A program made the position numbers and the translations under genes. A DNA stretch of 64,000 nt from Amylostereum areolatum (taxonomy: Eukaryota; Basidiomycota; Agaricomycetes; Russulales; Stereaceae). The stretch is from positions 299,693-363,692 of the forward strand of contig SAXG01000001.1 in assembly GCA_012932865.1 (NCBI GenBank), given 5' to 3'. This document shows positions 51,098 through 61,830 of the stretch, piece by piece. The notes under the pieces were generated by a model. It was not told where the DNA came from. It searched no databases and saw only the letters and a list, made by a program, of their open reading frames with translations. The stretch's first letter is position 1; every line of letters begins with the position of its first letter.

Positions 51098-53653
51098 ATG
51101 GACGACGGCCTTGTGCTAAACCTGGCTTTTGATGCGGACGTCACTCCAGCAAAAGCTGGAGGAAAGAAAGGTGGACGGTGGACTGACCGGTGTGTATTGA
51201 CTTCTCCATCTCTCCAATCAAGTCCTGATGGTGTTCCGGAGGTGTGTAGGTTAAAGGCGAAGCGCGTAGCCAAGCGGAAGACACACGCAGATACAGATGT
51301 CAACCCCCCCACAGCAAGGTCGACAGCTTCGGACAGTGGAACCGATCCTCGGCCTCGTAAACGGCCTCGCACCGATTCTGAGGCGGCGGTGTCGAGGGCC
51401 CCGCCGTCCATGAAACCTCGACAACCTACCCAAATTATATCCTCATTATTCTCATATAATCCCAAAATCGATCAGCCTGCCCCTGCACACGCAGCGAAAA
51501 CGCCTTCGAAACCAAGTAACGCTCCCCTGACAGATTCTTCATCTTTTTCGGGTTTAGGCCTGGACCCTCTCCTCACCACGCATCTCTCTTCGAAAATGAA
51601 CATCCTCAAACCTACATCAATTCAGCGAGCCGCCCTTCCAGCTCTCCTAACCTCACCGGACTTGGATACATCCTCATTTCGTGATGCCTTCATACAATCG
51701 CAAACCGGATCTGGAAAAACGCTCTCATATCTCCTCCCTATCATCCAAGACCTCCTTCCCCTTAGCACACACTCCTATATCGACCGTTCCATCGGTACTC
51801 TGGCCATCATCATTGCCCCCACTCGCGAGCTCGCAAAACAAATTTCAGACGTCTTGGAGCAGCTCCTAACTTTGCGATTGCGACCAAAAGACGAGGGTAC
51901 CCGACGACGAAGGAGGGACGGGTCGTCTCATGACACGTTGGCTCGTCTCCGGTCTTCTCACCGGTGGAGCCTACCCGCACGCACGAGAAGGCTCGACTAC
52001 GGAAAGGTCTGCCAATCTTGGTCTCTACCCCTGGACGGCTGCTAGACCACCTACAAAAAACGTCGTCGTTCAACGTGGGGAAGTGCAGATGGCTGGTTCT
52101 GGACGAGGCGGACATGCTTATGGAGCTTGGGTTTGAGGAGACGGTGAAGGGGATTCTGTCAGGACTTGACGGTCGGAGAAAGCTGGCCAAACAAGCGGTG
52201 GAAGAAGGGACGAGCATGGAGGTAGGGGGCTGGGATTGGGAGCGGACAAGGCGGACGGTTCTCTGCTCGGCCACAATGCGGGAGGACGTGCAATTGCTGG
52301 CCGGAACTACACTCAAAAACCCCGTGATGATCCGTGCCACAGAAGTTGACATTCCTCAGCAACTTTCTGGCTCAGCAGAAGATGTTGGCGCCAAGTCCGG
52401 AGCCGGGGACAAGTTCACTCCTCCTTCCCAACTCTCCCAAAAATATGTTGTTGTTCCGCTCAAGCTTCGGCTGGTCACTCTCGTTGCCCTTCTGCGTGCA
52501 CTTCTCGCTCAAGTGCAAAATCGTCGCGGCTCCAAAATATTAGTCTTCCTCAGTTGTACGGATTCGGTGGACTTCCACTGGCGGCTTCTCGCCGGATCTA
52601 CCATGGATTCACAAGACGATGACGCGCCAGACTCTGGCTCCGACGAAGAGACCGAGGCGAGCGCCGCTCGAGGTGAGAAGGTGGAAGCCAAGTCCTCGCT
52701 CCTCCCAGATGCAACACTATTTCGACTTCACGGATCCCTTCCATTGGCGACACGTTTAGCTTCCCTTCGCGCCTTCGCAGCCGTGCCCAAAGACGCTGCA
52801 GGCCCATCCTCATCCATCCTGCTGTGCACGTCTGTTGCGTCGCGTGGTTTGGACCTTCCCCTCGTGCGGGCCGTCGTGCAATACGATCTGCCAACAGAAG
52901 GCGGGGCCACGGAATACGTGCATCGTGTCGGTCGCACAGCCCGAGCAGGTAAGGGAGGAGAAGCATGGAGCATCGTCACACCAAGCGAAACTGCATGGGT
53001 GCCTTGGGTAGAGGACAAGATGCTGGGTGTGGAGATCGTAGCAAGCGAGAAGGAAAAGGCCGCAATACGCCTCGGCAGCGTAGCCATGGACGACGTGCTC
53101 AAAAAGGGGTTTGGAGGCCAGGGATCGGAATACGAGCAACGTGCCACAGAGGTGCAGCTGGCGTTTGAGCGATGGGCGCTGCGACAGAAAGAGGTACGTT
53201 TCTTGTCGAGACGTTGGCGTTGCCCTACTGACCCATCGTTTCGAGCAGAATGGCGAGCTTGCGCGCAAGGCATTCTCCTCTCACATGCGTGCCTATGCGA
53301 CACACCCCTCAGACGAAAAGCACATCTTCCACATTCGGCATTTGCATATTGGGCATCTCGCCAAAGCGTTCGCGTTGCGTGAAGCACCGAGCAACCTCAA
53401 GTCGTTCGCAGCCAAAGGGAAATCAAAAACGTCGGCCTCGAAAAGACCACCGGCGGCGACGAAGGACAAACAGAAGAGTCGAGGCCCCAAGGAAGACGAC
53501 AGCGACGATCCTGAGACGGAAAGGCGGATGCGGGTTGCTGTACGCTCGCAGGGCAGACTTTCGAAGAAGGGTGGTGTAATGATGAACTCGGGGATTTCTG
53601 AGTTCCAGATCGCCTCAACGGATGCGTTGGAAAAGATGGTCAATCGGACATGA
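51098..53653 (+). CDS. dbp7: DEAD-box RNA helicase Dbp7 (DDX31), 60S ribosome biogenesis
   Basis: Nucleolar ATP-dependent helicase for early pre-60S assembly. ATG 51098 gives [15 protein letters not shown], then an intron and a basic disordered region. Q-motif region: [18 protein letters not shown]. Walker A is [10 protein letters not shown], motif Ia PTRELA, Ib [33 protein letters not shown] and [12 protein letters not shown]. The C-terminal [18 protein letters not shown] block is specific to Dbp7. The reading frame breaks twice by one base inside the conserved segment: an extra base in the GGG at 51895-51897, and an extra T near 51972 between LLTGGA and [12 protein letters not shown]. These frameshifts would truncate the protein unless they are sequence errors. 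The last intron is near 53194-53248. Confidence 0.9.
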
Positions 53654-54769
53654 TAGATACTCGCTCACCGTACCTTCCTCATTTGTTTGTCTTTTCTGCG
53701 ATGTCGGTATTCACTCTTTTTGACACGATTAGACCCATTATCAACGCCTATCACTGCAAGCAAGTCCACCCTGGGGCGAAGCCTGGTGCTTCAGTCAGTT
53801 TGTCCATGATATGGGGTCCCTCGACTCCCCCCTTTCCCTGGGCCTCATGAGCTTTGCTTTGCTATCTTTTCCACGATTGAACTTGATTCCCGTCGGGTTG
53901 GTGGATTGTTGAGTGTCGCTTCGCTCTCTTTTCCCAAGCTCAATGTATCACCTGCCCATCTCGCATTGAACAAGGTGTGTACTTCTGTTGGAGGAATGGG
54001 TGGTGCGACTAACGAACATTCATAGCGTCGGACTTTGGGAGCACGAAGTCCTAGCCTGGTGCCCTGAGCTTGTGCTCGTCATATACTAGAAATATGACAA
54101 TGATGAAGACGAAGCACGATGTCAACGTACTTGAGCTCAGGTGAGCACTCCCGTGAGATCAGCAACTTGTATCGTTAATTATCGCCTCTGCAGCGGACGT
54201 ACTCGTCCGAAGCAACCTGATAGAAAAGAGCAAAGACAGGGCAACTGCTCGGTCAGGATGTTGGACCTGTCAGCTGTGCTCCTTGGATCCTTCCTTGCAA
54301 TGTGGTCGAACTGACGCGGCTGTGGGATTCGATTGATCGCCGCGGTTACGAGGTCATTCGGACCACCTCAATAACACAAAGACTCGGACTTTCACTCCCT
54401 CATCGCGTCACGCAGGCTCTCCGGTCCTCTGAAACGTCTCAACTATCTTCCATTCTCCTGAAGAAACGCCGTGCCCTCCTTGTCCATTTCCCGGCGTGGT
54501 GAAACTCGTCCGCACTAGTCGCAGATGCTGTCGCTTTGGGTCGGAGATCACAGGCGTGGGTTCTCTGCATCTTCTGCGCCATGCGGTCTGTGAACACATG
54601 AAGGTTCTCCCAGTCTCCTCTTCAGTAACGTTGATGAACATCCATGGAAGTTATTAGCCTGATACCTCGTTCTAAAGAAGGTATATAAGCGGCAGGGTAC
54701 GCGCACAATCGAAGTGCGCCACTCTACAACGCCCTTTCTTGCATCCTCAAACTCGAATCATTTTCCGCC
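53654..54769. other. Intergenic, no gene recognised
   Basis: 3' region of the helicase gene and promoter of the thaumatin-like gene. TATATAAG lies at 54682-54689, 81 nt upstream of its ATG. Confidence 0.5.
54682..54689 (+). promoter_or_regulatory. TATA box of thaumatin-like gene
   Basis: TATATAAG 81 nt upstream of ATG 54770. Confidence 0.7.
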
Positions 54770-55999
54770 ATGAAAACTACCATTCTCACCCCTCTCATCG
54801 CCGTTGTCTTTTCTTCTTCTGTGTCTGCACGGCTGTTCACCGTGTACAATGCTTGCCCGTTCACTATGTGGTGCGTTACCTCATTCATAGAATCTGTGCC
54901 CTATAATGATTCATTTTCAGGCCGGCTGTACGTCTCTTCTAGGTTGGGATCGCCATCACCGTGTTGGAGCTTACGATGTTTGTTTCAGATGTTCACTCCT
55001 CCGGACGTCAACTCCGCCCGTCCCAACTTCGCCACTGGATGGGAAGCAGCCGCCTTCACATCGGTCTCCTTTGGGGTACCCGACAACTGGAAATCTGGTC
55101 GTATTTGGGTACGTCGTGGCTTTTCTCGAGATTGTCTTTTGAGTACTCACGATTGACGACAGGGACGCCGTAACTGTGACTTCAGCACCAACCCTGGACC
55201 CAACAGCTGCCTTGACGGCGGGTGCAATGGCGGTCTTGAATGCGCTTTGACTGGCGGTACGGTGAGCTGCACCTATGGCACTCTGCTCGTGTCAAATTGA
55301 TCACCGGTGTACACAGGGTGTTCCTCCCGCGACCGTGGCTGAATTCACCCTCAGCGTCGACAGCACTCCAGACAACTATGATGGTCAGCCCTTGAAACGC
55401 GCTGAAAGAAGCGCGCTCTGACCTTCTACTGGCATACATTTTAGTTTCTCTTGTGGATGGCTACAACCTCCCCATGCGTATCACGACCAATGTGAACTGC
55501 CCTACTCCCGCTTGTCCCGTCGACTTGGGCCCCAACTGTACGCCTTCTTTTCTGAGGACCTGTGCCATGCTGTCTGTAACAGCGTGTACGTCTAGGTCCT
55601 GCACCCCTCAAAGGTCCGTTTGACTCCACCGGCTTCCCGGTCGGATGCAAGAGCGCGTGCGTGGCGAACCTCGATGGCAACCAAGGTGCGCCATACCATT
55701 TTGACGGTGTTCAAACCAACTGTCGTACTGATCGATTGGCCCTAGCCAACTCTCCCAACTGCTGCAGTGGACAGTACTCCTCCGGGCCCAATGCCTGCCC
55801 GACCTCTGGTGTACAGTTCTACAGCTACTTCAGTGGGTACCCTTCTAGCTTTGGTACAACGCCGTGACTGATCTATGTGGGCAGAGAACAACTGCCCCGA
55901 CATCATACGCATACGCTTTACGACGAACCCTCCGGCACCGCACTTTGGACGTGCGCCTCGAACCTCAAGGCGGACTATACCATCACCTTCTGCCCTTGA
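54770..55999 (+). CDS. Thaumatin-like protein (GH152 type), secreted
   Basis: Small secreted cysteine-rich protein; several mushroom members hydrolyse beta-1,3-glucan and remodel the cell wall. Signal peptide MKTTILTPLIAVVFSSSVSA, then RLFTVYNACPFTMWPA spliced to MFTPPDVNSARPNFATGWEA. Typical parts follow: VPDNWKSGRIW, GRRNCDFSTNPGPNSCLDGG (thaumatin signature), GVPPATVAEF, VSLVDGYNLPMRI, GCKSACVANLDGN and NSPNCCSG. The final exon should read CPD-SYAYAYDEPSGTALW to ITFCP, but the DNA carries an extra A at 55902 and an extra T at 55918. As written the frame is broken there and recovers only if both bases are ignored; the intended stop would be 55997-55999. Confidence 0.9.
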
Positions 56000-56967
56000 A
56001 GTTTGCTTTCCTGTATCAACGGTTTTCATTCCTCGGGTTTAACTTTGTGTTTTGTTATGAGTTGGCCTATTGTATGGGGGCCGAGGCGCTTGCTGAATGT
56101 TGGTCCCTCACGAACTCTATGGTGGACTTCAATGGATTATGGACGCACGGTCTTTTTGTACACGCGATGTGGTCAATAACACCAAAACGCTTCCGAGAAA
56201 GAAGGCGCAAAGGTCCGACTCGAGCCTGAGAGGCGCTCCGCGATAACTGACCCCAGCAACTCTAACGCCCATTTCCCAAACTTCTCGAGCTTTGGTGCAG
56301 CCAGCGTCGGGAGGTACAAATGGACATGGCAGGAGCTAAGTACACGGAACGGTGATGGTCCGAAGTCAAACCGTGTTGAACGATCGGCGATCCCTGGCTC
56401 GCCGACGCTCCACAACGCGGTCACGAGAGCTCAGGTACTAAGAACGAATAGTTTCTTTGCGCCGAAGAGTCCACACTTGAAAGCCCTGCTATAATCCCGA
56501 CGCGAGCGACCGGCGCCCGCCTCTGCAATTATAACCCTCGAGAATATACTTTACGCACTACAGTAAGTTACCCAGCCCGCGCGAACGGAAAGCTCCCCAC
56601 CCGTGTATACACCCAAAAACCCCCTCGCCAAACCAACCTATGCCACACACAACCCATACCCGCATGGGTCTCACCGTGATACAAAACGCGAGATCCGCCG
56701 AGCAGGGGACACCAGTCGTGTATATGTGCCTCTGCGCCCGAACGAACCCCTAACCCACAACCCTTCTAAAAGCGTCATCCGTTCGCCGCGTGTTCGTGTT
56801 CTCCTGAGGCCCGTTGACCATCCCGAAACCCTGCGTACGCGATCCCGCCCTCTGCTCCAAGACGAAGCAGAGAGGATGTGCGTCACAGCGTGTATGGCGA
56901 TGGCATAGCCCGTCTCCGGAGGATCGCGAAAATGACACCGTGTCGGGGCCGTGCAGAATATCGGGGT
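56000..56967. other. Intergenic, no gene recognised
   Basis: Open frames on both strands without protein character; the right end is the 3' region of the kinase gene. Confidence 0.45.
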
Positions 56968-59472
56968 TCAGGATAGGATGACAAGCATCCGCGAACGACG
57001 AATGAGGCGCACGCCGGCGCAGGAAAGAGAGGAAGCACGGCGCCCTGCCCGGCTGTATATAGACCCCACATAGATATCGAAAACCCCCACAGACGGGACA
57101 ACACCGTGCGCCATCCTCCAAATACGGACGCGACCAAGCGCGCCTGTTCCAGCGATTATCCAGAAGGTGGGGGATTGTCTTGCTCCTGCTGTTGCTTTTG
57201 CTTTTGCTCGTCGCGCCAGGTGATGGCCTTGTGCTACCCAAGAAGGCATATCCACAGCCCGTGCAGCGTCCTGAACGAGGAAAGGATGACCCTACAGATT
57301 TTTTTCCCGTAAATCTTCGCAGATTAGGCAACCCATAGAGAAGTACTCACCAGCAACTCGGCATAGCTCGCGCGCCCTTCAGGTCTCTTTATGAGACACC
57401 GTGAAACCCAATCACGAGCGGATTGAGTATACCTGGAAGGAAGTCATCAGCAAACGCAAGGTAAGACACGCGGCATGGGGGACGCACTGCCCGGGAAGCT
57501 CCGGCGCGTCGCCGTGAACAATTGCAGTTAGCTGCGCAAAGACGTTCGAGTACGTCTCCGGCGGGTAAGGATACGCGCCCAATGCGATTTCAATTGTGGC
57601 CGAGGCCAACAGACCAGACGTCCGATGACACGGTGTAGGTTGCGAGTGCATTCTGGGATTCGCCTTTAATGCGCTCGGGCTGCGATGCGGAACGGGGGCC
57701 GTAACAGCAAAGAAGCACGCGGCATGAGTAACATGCCTAGCTGTTTATGGTTTGAGGGGACCCACCGCCATATAGCTTTGGCATCCGATATTCGTCTTGG
57801 CCAGAGACTTCTCCAGTTGACCGGAAACACCGAAGTCGCATAGCTTGACCTGACCCTTACGGTTCACCAGCACATTTGTTGGCTTGACGTCTTCAAAACG
57901 AAACCAGTCAGTGACGAGGAACACAAGGCTTGGAACAGAGGAGGAGTTTTACGGACCACGATGAATGATTTGCAGCTCATCTTTGAGAAACTTGAGACCC
58001 TTCACCATCCCGGCCACTATCCGCCCCAAGACATCCTCCGGCACGCCGACACCATACAGCTTATCCAGAGATCCCGCATCCATGTACTCCATACAATAAT
58101 AAACGCAGCTAAGCAAGCGCGGGATCAGTATGAGGTCACAATAAGGGCCGAATATGACGTACGACTCAATAAAGAATGCGCCATAAAACTCAACAATGGA
58201 CGGGTGTACGGCACGGTGTAGGATATCGAGTTCCATCAAGATCGCGTTGAGTTTGAGCTGGTCGAGTTCCAACCGGATTTCCTGATTGAGAGTAGAAATG
58301 GACGGAAGGGATAAGAACATTCGTCTCTAGGGCGGTAGAAAGGAAAATGGTGGTTGGCATACCTTCATGGCCATCGCCACCTTTGTCGGTCGATGTAGCA
58401 CGCGCTTGACGGTACCGTAAGCACCCTTACCCAGTTCATCCTCCAGCTGAAGTTGATCCATATTGATCGCGAAAGATGCGCCATTGGAAAAGTCGACGCC
58501 GGACGCGTGGAGAACGGCCTTTCCGTTGAAGTTGAGGGCGCCGGACGGGTCGCTAAATCACGAGTATGAGCATGAGAACGAGGAAGCTCCAATGCAAGAA
58601 GTGATGTCACGGGGCGCTGGAGAGAGAGAGAAAGCGACCATCGTACACGAGGCGATAAGGGAGTTGAAAAAGGGTGCGAGATGGTGAAGAAGACGCGGAC
58701 GAAGATAGACAACGATGACGACACAGGACCGCGACGGCAAGCGTCGGAGGATTGCCTCACCGCACGAGAATGGTCTAAGCCACACAAGGATGCGAAAGGA
58801 AGCGGGACACGGACACGGGGGAAAGGGGGTGCGGCATGACCCGACCCTTCAACGAGCACCTTCCGTCCGGAGCCACAGAACATAGCCGAATACGAGAGCA
58901 CATACACGATTTTCCCAAAGTTCGCAAAGGGCGTGCCCGCCATCGGCCGTCGTGGCTGCCATTCTCCAGGACCGCCGCCGGCAAGCGTCGGCGCACCCGC
59001 CCCCAGTCCTGCTGCGGTCGCACCAGCGGATGCATCCTCTCCGGTAATGTCGCTCAACTTGAAGCCAGGCTTCCGTCGACCTGCCATACCGCCAACTCCA
59101 CGCGCAGGAGCTCCTAGTCGAGGTGCCGGTGCCGGTGCCGGTGAGGAGTCGTTGATGTTTACACGGCGGAGGGCGGCAGTGGCGGCATTCGTGCTGGAGC
59201 CACCCGGGGATTGTTGTGCCCGATTGGCCATCTAAAGGCGATGAGCATGTATCCGATTTCAGAAGGAGAAGAGTGGAATGGACAAGAGGATGGACGGAGA
59301 GGAGAAAAGATCGACGTACGGCGGCCATCTTAGCTTGCAGGGAGGGCGGAATGGGTGTTGCACCATGGGACCTGTTTTGAAGGAGGGATGCAACGGAGCG
59401 GTGACCCCCTGCGGGGTTTCGGGAGGAGGTTGGAAGGTGAACGGGGCGGGCTCGCTCATCGACGTTTGCCAT
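56968..59472 (-). CDS. pbs2: MAP kinase kinase Pbs2 (HOG osmostress pathway)
   Basis: Dual-specificity kinase that phosphorylates the Hog1 MAPK. The N-terminal exons include [20 protein letters not shown] and [14 protein letters not shown]. The catalytic domain has [12 protein letters not shown] (glycine loop), [12 protein letters not shown] (ATP lysine), [31 protein letters not shown] (catalytic loop), [20 protein letters not shown] (DFG and the S/T phospho-sites of the activation loop) and [29 protein letters not shown] continues in a shifted frame because of one apparent extra base at 57600-57601. ATG 59472 keeps the N-terminal frame. A start at [18 protein letters not shown] (about 59460) looks more protein-like but would need one missing base. 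The C-terminal end after [14 protein letters not shown] is unusually long to TGA at 56968, so it is uncertain. Confidence 0.9.
59127..59148 (+). repeat. GGTGCC hexanucleotide repeat in the kinase gene
   Basis: About three and a half GGTGCC units on the plus strand; on the coding strand they give the PAPAPAP stretch of the Pbs2 N-terminus. Confidence 0.7.
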
Positions 59473-59550
59473 GGCGAGGACGATGTTGAGAACGATGGAG
59501 GGAACGACGGGGGCGGGACGAGGAAGACGGCGGAACGGGTAAGCCAGCCC

Positions 59551-60662
59551 ATGGCTATGTCATATTCCCGGCACTTGCCGCTTTCTTTCAGCGCCCGTGG
59601 GGACTTCTGCCACCTCCGCCTCCCGCTCGTCGTCCCCGCCGTCCCGGTCCCGCCCTCCATCTCCTCGTAGCAACACTGGCGTCCCAGCTCTGTAGCCGTA
59701 TTCCCGCCGTCTCAAATCCCTCTCTCGCCATCCTTGTAGACCAAATCTGCGCCTTTGCCGACTCGGTTGAATCGGACCCTGCCAAATTATATTCCACACT
59801 CGCACTTTCCTCCGTCGTCGCCTTCGTCATACTCCGCCAAACTTTCTCCCGTGTGCGCGGCCTCTTCGGCGGCCAGCAAGACGATATGTCTGTCGTCAAC
59901 GTCAAATGGGGTAGAGAACGGTGCGTTGACCATTTGTCGCGTGTCATCGGCCGTTGACCTATGCCACTCGATGTAGACTCGTTGTTCCCTTGCCTCCGTC
60001 CGACTGCCAAGCTCTCGTCATTCGAGAGACCCTCGCCGAACGCACGCACCTTCCACCGAACTGGATTCAAACTTCTTCATGCGGGCGCAGTCATGAAGGA
60101 TGACAATGTACCGAGTACGTCGCGTCGCGCCGATCGTGACGCGAGTGATTGTGCTGACGATGCCCTGTAGTATCGTCATACAATATTCGACCGGGTGCGA
60201 CCATCGTCCTTCTGGACTCGTCTCCCGCCGCCGCTCCGTCGGCTCCCACACCTGCGAAAGCACCCAAAACCGAGCAGAGCACCATCGACCAGATCCGCTC
60301 AGAACTCGCAAGTGTCAAGGGCACGCTCGAGCCCGGTGTCGACGCCTTTCTTTCGCGCCCTCTCCCCCACGCCGACATCTACTGCATCCGCCCCCACCGT
60401 CGCCAATGTCGATGCCGATGCCACCCAACCATCGCGACCAAATGCCCTTGATCAGATCTTAAACCCCACAGACGACCCCGCGACACAACATACGCGCCTC
60501 GGCGAGCTGCTCTTACAGGCGCTCCTCCGCCTAGACGCCATAGGCATCGAGAGCGGCTGGACGGATGCCCGCGCGGAGCGTAAAGGTGCTGTACGCACCG
60601 TGCAAGGCGTGCTTGACCGGCTGGATGGTGGGTGGAAGGCGGCCAAGGCCAAGGTGGGATAA
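59551..60662 (+). CDS. BAG-domain Hsp70 co-chaperone with membrane anchor and ubiquitin-like domain
   Basis: Nucleotide-exchange factor for Hsp70, like fission yeast Bag102. Order seen: a hydrophobic anchor (ALHLLVATLASQLCSRI; KLYSTLALSSVVAFVILRQT), then a ubiquitin-like domain: NVKWGRER, spliced, RETLAERTHLPPNW and FKLLHAGAVMKDDN, spliced, PISSYNIRPGATIVLLD. Next come IDQIRSELASVKGTLEPG and the BAG domain: RLGELLLQALLRLDAIGIES, ERKGAVRTVQGVLDRLDGGW. An extra A at 60065 breaks the ubiquitin-like domain. A further frame change occurs between 60340 and 60456, either an extra base in a C5 run or a GT-AG intron that I cannot exclude. The start is unresolved: the anchor frame has no ATG in reach. 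The gene is head-to-head with pbs2. Confidence 0.8.
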
Positions 60663-61361
60663 GCTCTGTGTACGATAGAATACAGCGTGTCAGTACATGT
60701 GGCCCTCACGATGCGTGCGTAATTAGATGATCGATCGGAGGGCAAAAGCCATCTTGTGCAACGCAAGTTGCGCGCAAGAAGTATTTGCAACCCTCGCTCT
60801 ATTCTTCGCACCGATTCCTCGTGCTACCTATTGCATGACAAGGTACAAAACACTGACATATATCCATGTCGCTTTCGCAAACGTAGGTGCTTGTATTCAT
60901 GCATTACCCCGTGCTTTTACCCTGTTATTCATTCTGTCGGGGATGGTTCTGCTTTGGCTTGACACTGTTTCTCTGTCTGTGGAGGTGCATCGTGGGGCTC
61001 ATAACCATGGCAATCGGTGATTATAATATCCCTTGCTCCGTTACTTGTGCTCGTGTATGCTATCCGTAGTACTTACTTATGTGCAATGAGAACATAACGT
61101 GAACAGTGGATAAGTTCTAACCTAACTCGTTCCGTACAACCAGAACGACTATCTTCTGGTTAGGTCAGCCACGGAGACTAACTCGTTCCCATTCCGCTCG
61201 CTTTTCACCCGCCTATGTAAGAAAGGGAGGACGCGAGTGCCCGAGTTCGCCCTTCTTACATAATCGTGAGACCGGCTGGGTACGAGCCTAGTTCTAACCA
61301 GTAGGAAGTTTCAAGATAAATCATAATATATAAAATTATCAAGAGACAAGGCGAAAAAAAG
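60663..61361. other. Intergenic between BAG gene and tRNA-Pro
   Basis: No gene recognised. An imperfect inverted pair of words around TAACTCGTTCC (61122 and 61178) is visible. Confidence 0.45.
61354..61360 (-). terminator. Pol III terminator of tRNA-Pro
   Basis: Seven consecutive T on the tRNA strand immediately 3' of the gene. Confidence 0.75.
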
Positions 61362-61440
61362 GGGCTCAACTGGGAATTGAACCCAGGACCTCCTGCAATT
61401 TTAACCCAAAGCAGGAATCATGCTACTAGACCATTGAGCC
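61362..61440 (-). tRNA. tRNA-Pro (anticodon TGG) with 7-nt intron
   Basis: The minus strand folds into a cloverleaf. The acceptor is GGCTCAA/TTGAGCC and the D arm carries TCTAGTAGCATGA. The anticodon stem is CCTGC/GCAGG with loop TTTGGG...T (TGG). The T arm is CTGGG-TTCAATT-CCCAG. The seven extra bases at 61398-61404 fall after position 37, the canonical place for eukaryotic tRNA introns. A T7 run (plus-strand A7 at 61354-61360) follows as Pol III terminator. Confidence 0.95.
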
Positions 61441-61830
61441 GTTATAAGGGGCGGCGGTGGAGATTATGTTATTGCGTGATAATAGCCATGACGTTCTATC
61501 ATGAAGTTCCCCCTCTCAGTCCTGGGTCCTCGTCGAGTCTCAAAGGTGGGATGAATGCTCTGAGTGGTGACCGTGGCAACACGTCTTGCATATCAACGAG
61601 TCTCGGCGAACAGAAAGGCAGATCAGCGCAGTTTCGAGCCCAGTTATGTATTTTCGAGGTGTCTACATAGTAAGTACCTCGTCAAGAGGAAGGGCGGGTG
61701 GTGCCTTGCTTTCCTTCATACATCACAGTCCCGTATACCGCAGTGTGAATTTCTACTATGTAGACAACAATTGTTAGTATTACATCTTCTTTCTTGAGTA
61801 CCTACCGAAACCAGAACCCGATGGTCCCCG
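61441..61830. other. Intergenic
   Basis: 3' flank of the isoleucyl-tRNA synthetase gene. GTCTACATAGTA (61660) and CTATGTAGAC (61756) form an inverted pair. No gene seen. Confidence 0.45.

Noticed and set aside
60340..60456. Counting the BAG-gene frame change here among the clear insertions
   Set aside because: A GT-AG intron from the GTCGAC after EPG to the AG before ATCTTA would also keep the frame, so the break is ambiguous.
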